NCBI GenBank assembly: GCA_009746045.1
Contig: RPFO01001781.1
Location: forward strand, 1-64,000
DNA from: Mesostigma viride
Taxonomy: Eukaryota; Streptophyta; Mesostigmatophyceae; Mesostigmatales; Mesostigmataceae
DNA length: 64,000 bases
Direction of reading: 5' to 3'
The notes beneath the pieces were generated by a model that worked only from the letters and a program-made list of their open reading frames with translations, ran no database searches and was not told the DNA's origin. This document shows, piece by piece, positions 43,180 through 53,495 of the stretch. How positions within the stretch are numbered: position 1 is the stretch's first letter; every line of letters starts with the position of its first letter. A program made the position numbers and the translations under genes.

Positions 43180-45993
43180 GAGAACCTGCCAGAGTTTCCA
43201 GAGTTGCTGATTACACCCAGGGAGAGCCACGGCCAGCAAGGGGTGGTGGAGAGAGCCATCCAAGAGATCAAGACCGTGCTGCTGGTGGAGAGGATTCCAA
43301 GGACGTCATCTGCCATTGTGACATCTGCATGGCTACGTTCTGTGGAGGATAGGCTGAACCTCAGGACTCCCATGTTCTTTGGTGACATTGCCATCAATCC
43401 TCTTATGCTGCATACCAGGATGCTGCCAGCTGATGCTGAGCAGGCATGGAAGGAGAAGCTAGAGGCCAAGTTCCTCAAGCTGAGGCAGAAAGACAAGGGC
43501 TGGAGTGTCCTAGAACCTAACGTTGGACAACAGGTTGTTGTGTGGAAGGAACCAAGCTTTCCAGGGAAACGTGGCAGCTGGCATGATGGGGTGGTGACCC
43601 GAGTAGAAGCCGCTGGCCATAAGTGCTGGGTGGCCATTGATGGCTCCCAAGCAGTGCACCGTCTGTCCTGGTCAAAGATCCGTCCCCGGGGAGGTAATCA
43701 AGGAGGCCTCTTCCAGGTGCCCGTTGGTGTACAAGGCGGGGGTGACGTGGAACTTCCTGATCAGGGTGCTACAGCTGTATCGAGCCCTCAGGGTGACCCT
43801 GGCCCGGCCCCTGGGGTAACTTCACATACGGTGGTTGGGCAAGCAGGCGGACAGTCTGCACCTCCGGAACGGCCCGACACCAGGCCTAGGGGTGTGCGTC
43901 TATCAGATATTGTACAGGCTTTGCAAAGAGCCAAGAAGGAGCCTAAGGTGTCCAAGCTTGTCCAGTTGGATGAACCTGAGGTAGCTGCCATGGAGATAGA
44001 TACCAATGCACAGGTTTCTGTCATGGGACCTCAGCATACAGGAGAACTGCTGGTCGGAGAACCAAGTTGCCCCTGGGTGTCTGATTTCAGTGGTAGGACG
44101 CATCTAAGGGTGTTGGGAGAGGTTACTGCCCCTGTCATGGGTGTGGATGTGACCTTCCTTGTCCTAGAGGACTATGATGGCCCTGTGATTTTGGGTCAGA
44201 ATTTTCTGGGCAATCCTGGGATTTCTATCAGAGCTACAGCTCTGAAAAGAGATGGCTGGGGGATGATTCCCCTAGAAAATTTCAGGACAACATTTCCAAT
44301 CAGGTGCAGGGCCAAGCCGGTCAAGGGTGTAAAATGGGATGAAGGGGAGGTGCCCCCAGCAGCCAGTTTGGTGATCCCAGCTGTGTTGCACCCCAGCAGT
44401 ATTGGCATAACTCACAGGAGCCTTGCTGCACACTCTCCTTTGACATATGACCAGCTAGTCCAAGAGATGAGCTCGCCTACTTTGTTTGAGGCTTGGAAGC
44501 TCGCCTTCTCCAAGGCATTGGAGGAGTGGTTGCAGTTTGAGTGTGCTGCACCAACAGACAGACGTCCCCCAGCATCAAGGAAGCTGGCTTTGAGATTTGT
44601 GCTGAAGAGGAAGGTTGTGGATGAGGTATCAGTGCCCCATGTCAGGCCTGTCCTGAATGAGTATCACGGCACGGGGAGTCTGCCAGGAGAGGAGCTGTAC
44701 ACGCCAGGGATGTTACACGACACATGGAGAATTTTGCTATGTCTCTACGTGGGGTTGCTGAACAGGGGAGCAGCTATGTCATCAGTGCTGCTGGACTTCA
44801 AGAGGGCATTTTTAAAATCTGATCCAGAAGTGGCCAGGAGGGTGTGGAAGCAGGATGAGCCTTACTGTGTTGAGGTGCCTGCCATCTGGAAGCTGGAGCT
44901 GCATCAACAATTCCTGGTTATTCTGAAGGGCCTGGAAGGACTCAGGTCGAGCCCAATCATCTGGAGGCTCACGCTGCAGGAAGCTCTGATCAGTGAGTGT
45001 GGCTTGAGAGTGTCTTCAGTTGATCCCTGTTTGCTGCTGGCCCAATGGGAGGGTCTGCCAGTGTATGCTAGTTTGCATGGAGATGATCTGCATTTGCTAG
45101 CCCCCACGACCTGGCTGAAGAAGTTTATTCCTGTCATCAGTGGCGAGTTTTCACTGGGCAAGGAGCTGTGGCAGGAACCCAACAAGCCTGTAGTGTTCTG
45201 TGGAATGCAGGCTACCCTGTTCAGGAGGGATGGGGAGTGGAGTATCAGGCTTCAGGCTGGAGGAGATTATAAACAGACCATTGTGAAGGCCTTGCCAGAG
45301 AAGATCACCCAGGCTGCAGGACCTGAGTTGAGAGGCATGTGGGCCTGGTTTGCCAGCATCTGTGGTCCGTCTTTGATGGTCCATAGCAGAATGCCTGATG
45401 AGGTGCTTGAGGATGAGAAGCCTCGAGTCATAGCCCGGTTGGTGGAGAGTACCCCTGATCTGATTTTGTCTGGGATTGACTTTGCCCAGCCTATCACCTT
45501 GGAGATCTTTGTTGACAGTTCCATGGATGCTCGCCAGGTTACCAAGGTCAGGGGGAGATCTGCTGCTCTGTTTGCTTTTTATCAGAGCAGGGCAAGTTTG
45601 TTCAGCTGGTACAGCAGACTGCAGAAGAGGGTCTGTATCAGTTCAGATGTGGCAGAATGCAGGGCCATATGCGAGGGGATCCAGTCCAGCTTGTACATAA
45701 AGGAGTTAATGCTGGAGCTGGCTTCAGTTACCCCTTGGACCTTGCAGATGGAGACGTTGTTGCTAACAGACAGCATGGGTATGGTCCAGTTTGTTCACAA
45801 GCAGCTGGCCAGAAGCCGGGACCTGGATTATTTGTTGCTGAAGGAGTTGGCCAGTTTGGTTGACTTGAAGCATATCCCTGGCGAGGAGAACCCTGCTGAT
45901 GCATTGACCAAGCTGCCACACAAGGCCCCAGCCCAGTACAATGTACTGAGGAAGCTCATGAATGCTGACTGTCAAGTCGGTCTATCTGTCTAA
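43150..45993 (+). CDS. Copia-N pol: integrase C-terminus, protease-like, RT, RNase H
   Basis: A 947-codon frame, the longest in the window. Its start lies in the inserted repeat, so the native protein was longer. In order: integrase end with SHGQQGVVERAIQEIK (E34 is the third catalytic residue); a linker; a retropepsin-like domain (EIDTNAQVSVM with D284-T285-N286, then VILGQNFLG with I347-L348-G349); RT with LLDFKRAFLKSD (D549) and LHGDDLHLL (H643, D645, D646); RNase H with D789, E836, D874 and D917 (VDSSMDA, AECRAI, LTDSMGM, ENPADALTK). Copia normally has protease before integrase. The protease-like Gly is replaced by Asn and the RT YVDD by HGDD. All RT and RNase H acidic residues are present, so these domains could be active. 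Confidence 0.88.
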   Translation: MGIFKTGFLTENLPEFPELLITPRESHGQQGVVERAIQEIKTVLLVERIPRTSSAIVTSAWLRSVEDRLNLRTPMFFGDIAINPLMLHTRMLPADAEQAWKEKLEAKFLKLRQKDKGWSVLEPNVGQQVVVWKEPSFPGKRGSWHDGVVTRVEAAGHKCWVAIDGSQAVHRLSWSKIRPRGGNQGGLFQVPVGVQGGGDVELPDQGATAVSSPQGDPGPAPGVTSHTVVGQAGGQSAPPERPDTRPRGVRLSDIVQALQRAKKEPKVSKLVQLDEPEVAAMEIDTNAQVSVMGPQHTGELLVGEPSCPWVSDFSGRTHLRVLGEVTAPVMGVDVTFLVLEDYDGPVILGQNFLGNPGISIRATALKRDGWGMIPLENFRTTFPIRCRAKPVKGVKWDEGEVPPAASLVIPAVLHPSSIGITHRSLAAHSPLTYDQLVQEMSSPTLFEAWKLAFSKALEEWLQFECAAPTDRRPPASRKLALRFVLKRKVVDEVSVPHVRPVLNEYHGTGSLPGEELYTPGMLHDTWRILLCLYVGLLNRGAAMSSVLLDFKRAFLKSDPEVARRVWKQDEPYCVEVPAIWKLELHQQFLVILKGLEGLRSSPIIWRLTLQEALISECGLRVSSVDPCLLLAQWEGLPVYASLHGDDLHLLAPTTWLKKFIPVISGEFSLGKELWQEPNKPVVFCGMQATLFRRDGEWSIRLQAGGDYKQTIVKALPEKITQAAGPELRGMWAWFASICGPSLMVHSRMPDEVLEDEKPRVIARLVESTPDLILSGIDFAQPITLEIFVDSSMDARQVTKVRGRSAALFAFYQSRASLFSWYSRLQKRVCISSDVAECRAICEGIQSSLYIKELMLELASVTPWTLQMETLLLTDSMGMVQFVHKQLARSRDLDYLLLKELASLVDLKHIPGEENPADALTKLPHKAPAQYNVLRKLMNADCQVGLSV

Positions 45994-46739
45994 AAGCTGA
46001 GAGCTGGGTGCTTAAGTCTCTGGATATCAGGCTGGGAGCTTGATTGTACATAATCCTGAGCACACCTTGAGGGGTGAGACATGTCTCTGGTGTGGGAATG
46101 TCTGACATTGTCTCTGATGGAGAGATGTCTATCTGGGGTTTTCATCTCAGTCTGAGGTTTCCCCAGATCTGTGGTTTGTGGGCGGGGTTCGATTCCCTGG
46201 TGCCGTCTTAAGGCGGAGTTTCACGGACTGGCTGACCCATCCACCATGCTGGTGAGGTGGCGACAGGTCCCCTGATTTTCCACGGTTGGAACGAGTATAG
46301 GAGCTTGTGTTTGCATGTGCTTCGCGTAGATGTTGTGTCTGGTTCGATAAGGGGCAGCAGACCGGCGCCGACTCCCGTCTGGGGGTCAGCAATGTTTTCT
46401 GATGAGCTGTTGTGGGTGATCTGTGGGGTTTCGCCTAAGGTCCTGAAGGTTGTACATACTTCTCAAGTTCTTAGCTGAACACCTATGGGCTGCCACAGTT
46501 GGCCAACCTCTTGTACATGGGTAACACAACGAGCCTCCCGTAAAGGGATAGGGACTCATTGTAATTTGTTTGTGCTCCTGAACCAGTATGGGTGCTATGT
46601 ACATAGAATAAGGAATCCAAGCTGACTGTCATGCCCAGTGGGTTGTGACTTGTAGTCGGGGAGGATGTCCAGTACCCATTGTGTGTGTTTGTATGTAGAC
46701 TTGTGTGAGCTGCTACAGCTCAAGAAAAGAAAGGATTGG
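45994..46739 (+). other. Copia-N 3' untranslated region and polypurine tract
   Basis: No coding frame of note. AAGAAAAGAAAGGATTGG directly before the 3' LTR is the likely polypurine tract. Confidence 0.55.
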
Positions 46740-47441
46740 AGTTAACGCCAAGCGCATTGGCGTGATCCTGATTCGGCATTTCTCTGCGATTCCAGCGGCA
46801 CCGGAACGAGTTCATTCCGACAAGTATCAAGAAAGTTATGGCGTTCCGACTTCCCGGTCGCGCGCGAGCGCGAGCCGGCTGTTCTTCTAAGTCGGACGTG
46901 AATATTTGCCGATGACATATGGGGTCGACAGTAATTCCTGGGCTGACAGGAATTAGGTGCTGAACCTACGACGGTATTGGATTAATACGTCGTACGCAGG
47001 AAATAGGAACCTTAACCTGTGGTCTGTTGGTACCGCAGGCCTACTAGTCCTGGACTTCTAGGTGCAGATGCAATAATCACTGTGGTGACTGTACTCTGTG
47101 GTCACTGTGCCTGTATGGCAGACCTACTGTATAGGATCTGGGCGCTGTACAGGTTGTGAATACTGTACTGGGAGTGTTAATACTGAGCAGGCCTCTTAGG
47201 CTGCTCAGGACTAGCAAAGCACAGTGCACAAGTATATAAAGAATAGGCCAGTGCCAATTGGGCATCTCTTGCGAGCCCGCCTCACGTGTGTTGCCTTGAC
47301 TTGGCAAACGCTTGTACAAGCCTCAAGTGTGTGAGCGCTGTAACATTATCCAATTTTAACAAAGCTCCGTTTCCAACCAAATTCACACATTGCTGCATTG
47401 CAACCATATCCTTCACATTGCGTTTCATAAGAACGTTAACT
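46740..47441 (+). repeat. Copia-N 3' LTR
   Basis: 702 bp, AGTTAAC...GTTAACT, followed by the target duplication ATTAC. By eye it differs from the 5' LTR at three positions (near 46912, 46952 and 47380). Confidence 0.92.
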
Positions 47442-48040
47442 ATTACGGCCGTAAATAGAGGCCTTACGTTCTTGGTAGCCTCAGCTACTCCGAAACAATC
47501 CGTGGTTACGGCTGTTGTCGTTCCTACGTTTACGTGCGGTTAGGACCCTTTTGACTGGTTGTTACCTGGTCCAGTGACATATCAATTGTTCAGTATTGTG
47601 GGCCGGTGCAGTCGTGCCGCGCTGCGTACTTTAGGGCCTGGACCGTTGGCACTCTGTGTGGTCTGGACCAGCGCCACCCCACGTGGCATTAGAGTGCGTA
47701 GATCTAACCTACCTGTGATCGTACGGGCGAGGGCCATGTTTGGCCCGAGCACGCACGAGTCTGTCGGCCAATTTAGGTGTTGCAATTTCCTTGTGTTGAC
47801 AGTTCGACCTTTGATATGGCTTGTTATAGCTAGTCGAACCATGGATGTACGTTATTGCCAGTAATGTCTAAGTAAATGTGTCCATTGCTTAGTATGGAAA
47901 CAATTATCGGAAAGCATTAGAGTCGGGAGTTCAACGATCTTTCAAAATGCAGAACAGGGTTCCTTCTTCTACCAGGTTAGTTAGTCTAGGACAGGTTAGA
48001 TCCTGGGGTCGAGGTAGAGTAGAAGAACCGGGTCGTAACA
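47442..48040 (+). repeat. Element B 5' LTR, distal 599 bp
   Basis: Continues the LTR from 36728 after Copia-N, starting with the duplicated ATTAC and ending GTCGTAACA. The primer-site candidate TGGTAATCGAGG begins at 48042. Confidence 0.9.
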
Positions 48041-49163
48041 ATGGTAATCGAGGAGCTAGTTTAGGGAACCCCGACAAAGCTCTCCATAACAATCTATACA
48101 CGGCGTTGGCACCCCGCGACCTAGACGGTGCTGCCTGCAATGATGAAGGTAATTTAACAGGTATTGGTTGAGTCGCCTGTTAGACGCCTAGATACCGTGC
48201 TGCCTGCAGTCCAGGACACCTTCTAGACGAAGTTAGACTTGATCGCCGCGGGCTGTGTGCATAGATAGATACATTACCTACTCAGTCCATAGAACCTACG
48301 CATTTAGCATAATTAGGGTTGCTGTTTCAGTTCCGGCACCAGTAGGGTTGCTGGTCCGGTGTTGGCCTACCTATTATCGGTTTGCTGGGTGCTGTCTTGG
48401 CACATGTAGTGGGACGATTAGCGTCCTTGTTTTCTACACCTTTTGTACCTGGCTGCGATTCTTTATCCTATGAATGTATGAATGCTAAACTGGAATGTAT
48501 CTTCATTAAATTCTACTGTCTATCATACACGACCCCAAGTTGAGACCCCTCGCGGGGTTCGTCAGTCATCGTCTACCCCTACCGTATGAAGCTCAATTAT
48601 CCTTTACATTAATGTTGTCAACCGTGCTTGATAGCTCTACCTTCTTAGGGGGGGAGGAAAGGACCATTCGGGCGCCATCTTTCAACGACTCCCATATCAG
48701 TGTTGGGTGTCCTGCGTCATATACCATGGTTTTTATTTTCTGCCGCATTTGTTTGTTGTTTCTTCCTTTGGTTTATCGCGTCTGTCATGGTCTTTTTCTG
48801 GGGAAACCTCTTGCAGTTCCTAGATTTGCCTCCCTAGCTAGGTAGTATAAACCTGGTATTAATATGATTATCATCATGATTATTATTATTATTACTAGAG
48901 ACGGATCCCCTACCTACCTGTAGTTGTGGTTGGGTTGTGATACGTCCTCCTGCCCATCCCCCGACTACCATCGCCCTGCCTAGTAAGGTAGTGTCTACCC
49001 TTCTTGCAATGCCTCCCCACTCTACCACCCGTGGCATGGTTCCCCAATATCCTACGTCTACTACTCATATCCCAGATAGCGTCCTTGTATTGACTTTGGT
49101 TCTTTTACCCTTAATTCCTATTACCTTGTTCAAGGAAAGGTAAAATAGCACCTTCTATTACAA

Positions 49164-50278
49164 ATGGCCTCTCAATCTTCCCCTGGTCGCGGTTTACCCG
49201 CTATCAATCATCGTGCTTGTGCTAGTGGTAGTGACCCTACTAGTACACATCTTCCTTCTACCCATGTTTATGCTACCCCTGTTGGTAATAAGCCGTAAGC
49301 GTGAGTCCATGGATACCTTACCCTACAGGCAGTGATGCCTAGGCTTCCTACCCAGTCTCCCTTTACCCCTGCGTACCACATAGGTAATCGTACGCCTATG
49401 GATGCACCCCTGCGCCTAATGGTGCACCACTACCTATAAAGTACGTCAGCATGCTAGGTTAGCTAGTGCTGCACACGGGCAGCTCCCTCCTACGTCTACT
49501 AACCCTGCCCCAGCTTCTGTTGCTGCTCCTACCCTGTTGGGTGTGGCACCTACAAGTAAATGGTCGTACGCATGCTCCTATATAGGTCCTTCTGGTAGAC
49601 CTACTGCCGTCCCCATGCGTCCTCCTGCCCTTTTGCGCAGCCTACCATTGCCTATGAAACCTGATCGGTCTTCCCCTACCCCTGCCTTCAATGTACAAGG
49701 TAACCCTACTGATACCCCTAAGGTTAGGGCTGCCCAGCAACGGGCCAGTGAGCCAATACGTCCTCCCCCTGTCACTATACTTCTTCCCTTCCTGCAGCCC
49801 CTACCTCTGGTGCTGTACCCCCAAGACGTTCTTTCCTAGCTCCTTTTGGCCCTTCTGGTCACCCTTTTGCCCTACCCTTGCGCCCACCTTAACTTGGGAT
49901 TATCCTATCGCTGCCTATGAAAATTTTCAGGTTTTTCAGATGCCCTCTCGCGTAGCAAATTTTGAAGTTAATCAGGATTGTAGCACTATGCTATTGGATG
50001 ATAGAACTATGTTCATTTGGCATATTCTTCGCTTAGGGAAGGTTATCAACGTGTCTACCATTCATTATGGTTATCAGCCTGAGGGCTTGGTTCAGGCTAA
50101 GCCCCTACCTACAACCTACCCTATCTATGCCCCAACCTTGGTTTCTTCCACGCTTTGTGTCAGTAGAAGAAAGTGGTCCTATGGCTATGTAGCTACGATC
50201 CCTCGCACCTTCCCGAGCTTAACCATCCCTACCTGTATTCGTTATATACCCAAGCCAAATTATAAGGCTACCCCTTAA
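49164..50278 (+). pseudogene. First proline-rich gag-like frame, second copy
   Basis: Same MASQSSPGRG start and early stop as at 4783. Frames are broken near 49300 and 49840. The distal frame (from 49691) stays open to 50278 because of one extra T near 50140 compared with copy A, giving a longer tail ending IPKPNYKATP. Confidence 0.5.
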
Positions 50279-50801
50279 GTATTCGCCTTCTTTGTGTGTA
50301 TTAAGTTTGTGCGTATTCGCCTTCTTTGTGTGGCTATTTTTACTCACTAACCTTCATAACTTTATCCTTTCTCCTACCTCAGAAGCAGTTGGATCTGGTG
50401 TTGTAGATCTTGCTGCCCTTGATTTTCCCCCACCATCCTGTTTGACAACTCTTATGTCACGTGATTCTCCTCATGTGGTTTTTCCTCCCCACTCTTATAC
50501 AAGGATTTCCCTTGTTAATGTGAGAGGGGAGGGGGCACAATAGATAGTTACCTGAATGCAAACCCCTATAACATTAGAGTTTGGTTCCTTGTCCATTACG
50601 GTTACAAAGAAAGAGTAAATTATTATTTCCTACTCAGTGGAGTGGTTGCATGTAACTTTTCTGCTTTATGATTTCTTACCCATTTTGGTGGTTGAGTGTT
50701 TTCTTAATTGTGACTACCTTTGTTGTTTTCTTTTACTTACTTTTTAAGGCATCTTCCTACTTTCATGTACCTTGTTCATAACTTTACCTTATTTTTCCAT
50801 A

Positions 50802-51686
50802 ATGGCTTCTAATCATTCTCTGGGTGGTGGTATGTCACCTATTTCCCTACGTATGTCAGGTAATATGGTGGAGATGTCCACTAACACGGATTTACCTTCT
50901 ACTAATAATGTTAATACTAGACGGGACTCATTGGATAATGTGCACCATCTTCCCCCTCAAGGTAATTCCCTACGTACTAGAATATTACCTCCTGCTACCC
51001 CTTCCTTCTACTTGCGTCGTACCCCTTCTGGAGCCCCTCTAACTTATGAGGAGCGGGTACGAGTTACTAGGGCTCAAAGAGAAGCATCCCTGCCCCCTAC
51101 ATATACCCCAGCCCCAGTGGCTACAGCAGCCCCTACTGATAATGCAGCTCCTACTACTGCAGTTCGTGTTGTCCCTACTGCTCCTTCTGTTATTACTACC
51201 TCATATGTGCCTCCTTATGGTTTGGGTCGCAGTCAGGCTCCTATGGGCCCTAGTGGTCGTCCCAGCGTTGTGCCCAACGGTCCCCCTGTCGCCTGGTCCT
51301 ACCCTGATACCGCTTATGAGGCTGCACAAGCTCCTTCGCGTGTGGCTGAATTAGAAAAAAATAGTGATTTTAGTACCATGCCCTTACATGATAAGAATTA
51401 TGACCACTACGCCTACTCGTCTGTTAGGGAAGAATATACTATTCCATACATGTATGGTCATGCTCCTGAGGCTGTGGCCCCTTCCAACCCTCTGGTTAAA
51501 ACCTATCCCAGCCCCAGGTTCTTACCTCCCTTTGTATCGGATGAGGATGGTGGGCCTATTGGTACATATGACCGTGCCCACCCCCCTAAGCCCCCCTCTC
51601 TACCTTTGTTTGCTAATATCCCTAAGTTGGATGTCTACTCCCCAACAATTCTTTACCTTTGTCATGCTACTAACTCAGAATTCTGA
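50802..51686 (+). CDS. Second proline-rich gag-like protein of element B (intact)
   Basis: I chose the ATG at 50802 (MASNHSLGGG), in the context CATAATGG and parallel to the MAS start of the upstream paralogue; the frame is also open 10 codons upstream without an ATG. The 294-residue product has an N-terminal Ser/Thr/Asn-rich part, an Arg-rich stretch (TYEERVRVTRAQREASL), a Pro/Ala/Thr-rich middle and a conserved C-terminal part with PSRVAELEKNSDFSTMPLHD, YMYGHAPEAV and LFANIPKLDVYS. The last resembles the start of gypsy gag capsid domains. It is probably the structural protein of element B. No zinc knuckle or catalytic motif is present. Copy A has a one-base deletion here. Confidence 0.62.
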   Translation: MASNHSLGGGMSPISLRMSGNMVEMSTNTDLPSTNNVNTRRDSLDNVHHLPPQGNSLRTRILPPATPSFYLRRTPSGAPLTYEERVRVTRAQREASLPPTYTPAPVATAAPTDNAAPTTAVRVVPTAPSVITTSYVPPYGLGRSQAPMGPSGRPSVVPNGPPVAWSYPDTAYEAAQAPSRVAELEKNSDFSTMPLHDKNYDHYAYSSVREEYTIPYMYGHAPEAVAPSNPLVKTYPSPRFLPPFVSDEDGGPIGTYDRAHPPKPPSLPLFANIPKLDVYSPTILYLCHATNSEF

Positions 51687-52046
51687 GTCCTGGCAAAACC
51701 ATAATAGGTGGCGCCTACCTGATTCAGTGCTAGTTCCACACTACCTTACTACCTGTATCACGTCTGAACTAGCTACTATTATGAGGAAGAATCCTCCTAC
51801 GTTGAAGAACTAGATATATGTGATACTGGTTCGTCTTCTATTGCTGACACCCCGATCACTCTTGATGTCGGTGCACTTACCATTACACTGTCTACGAACA
51901 CATAATTTGAAAACTTTTGCTTGCAAGTATTTATTACTACTGTGGATGCTGACAATACCTTACCACTATGTGTTAGACTCCTGATGTTTTTAAACGGTGG
52001 TCTAAGTTACTGTTCCTTCTACCGTTGTGGACCCTTTCCTACATTG

Positions 52047-52375
52047 TGATGACCTTCTTGATGTATTGTTGGTTCTTATGGATACTGGGGTAACTAGCTT
52101 CCTTGTGAGCAAGGCTAGTTTAGAGATTAGGTTTAACCCCTACCCCACATCGTGCTCCTATCAACGTGCATTATTCTGATGGACGTACTAGCCATTACTC
52201 TGGTACGGTCATTTCACCCCGGATGATACAAGGTCGCCCTATCAGTCTTGTGGCTACCATAGGCCCCATCACTAATTATTAGGATTAGAGGGGCACCCAG
52301 CTATTACGTTTATTACTAATTTCTGTACCATGGTTGTCTGGTTCCCTGATGGTACTTATTATGGGATACCCGATC
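52047..52375 (+). pseudogene. Retropepsin relic of element B, second copy
   Basis: Same DTG active-site motif (LMDTGVTSF) and later LLGLEGHPAITF signature as at 7663-7990, again in different frames. The frame from 52330 (VVWFPDGTYYG) stays open to 52608 here because the copy A TATATATC near 8038 is two bases shorter. Confidence 0.6.
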
Positions 52376-53159
52376 GCCCCTACAAAGTTGAAAAGTCCTT
52401 GGTTGATACTACTTTTGTGCCTATATCTGAACCTACCGTATGTCCCCTATTGGATGTATTAGTGTCTCGTGATGAATTTACAATGGATACCAGGCTCGTG
52501 ATGAATTTAAGGATCATGGTTATTTATGGTGTGTGTTTCTCCAATTGGTGGTGGAAATGGCGGACTCACCTACCAAATTCTGTACGTGTACAGATCCTAT
52601 TGCGATAGCAGGTGTTACCTGGGATGAAATTGAACTTACTATAGGTATATGGTTGTTGCTGATGAGTCTTAAGTTTTTATGAACAGACTCCCGCCTACCC
52701 ACCTCCTCGTTTTGTGCTACAATGCATGTGTAGTAGTTTAAGGATAGTGCACACCCTACCCATGTCCCAGACGCTGAATTGTATGCCTACTACCTTTTGC
52801 ACACTGCTGTTTGCATGTCTGTTCTTCTCTCCCATGTGGGGCTGTCCCTTAACCCTAGTGTGAGGGCACACCTATTGGCTTTGTGGGGGGGAAGGAACTG
52901 AAAAATTTACTCCATGTTCCACTTTATATAGTCATGTGTCTACCAGAGCCGGTAAACTCTACTGTGCTGTAGAGCCTTCAGGTCCTCTATTGTTTGGCAA
53001 AGTTGTTGCTGCAGTACTAAGATACGACTGCTGCTACCCCTACCTTTGACATGGAACGCTAATTAGTCGGTTTAACGCTACTGAGCCTGAGGCACTTGCT
53101 GCTACTGCGTCCCACCCGCAAGAGTTTGGTCGATACCCTTGTAGATTCCCAAGTGGCTT

Positions 53160-53335
53160 TCTCTATGTGTTAGGAAAGGAAGATCCCCTGCAGTGGCGCC
53201 TCTATGTGCCTCCTATCTGCCCTGCTGGTCTACTGGTTACATGACTTGTATGCCCATCATTGTAACAAGCGTGTCCTTGACTTGGTCACTCGCCCTATGA
53301 CTGGCCTTCTTGGTCCAGTGATGCATAAGAGTAGG
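53160..53335 (+). pseudogene. Integrase zinc-binding relic of element B, second copy
   Basis: Same broken WRLYVPP, HDLYAHH and YDWPSW segments as at 8776-8945. Confidence 0.4.
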
Positions 53336-53495
53336 TGCGAACTTGTGAATCTTGTCAGGAGATAATACCTACGCGAGACAGATAGCAAGTTTCCGCACCC
53401 TTCCCTTTTGGGCTCGCATCTCTACTGCTGCATTGGCGATCGGTCTTGGGTAGCCTACTTTGGGCTGCCGGTTGCACCGCTAACAACGCCGCCTG

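Larger units (their letters stand above)
36729..47441 (+). mobile_element. Copia-N: young Ty1/copia-type LTR retrotransposon
   Basis: Two 702-bp LTRs (36729-37430, 46740-47441) differ at about three positions by eye, so insertion was recent. The target duplication ATTAC is at 36724-36728 and 47442-47446, and the empty site is visible in the element B 3' LTRs. The internal order is an extra 5' ORF, gag with zinc knuckle, integrase, a retropepsin-like domain, RT and RNase H. A 2.66-kb block splits the integrase. The LTR termini are AGTTAAC...GTTAACT, not TG...CA. Confidence 0.9.
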
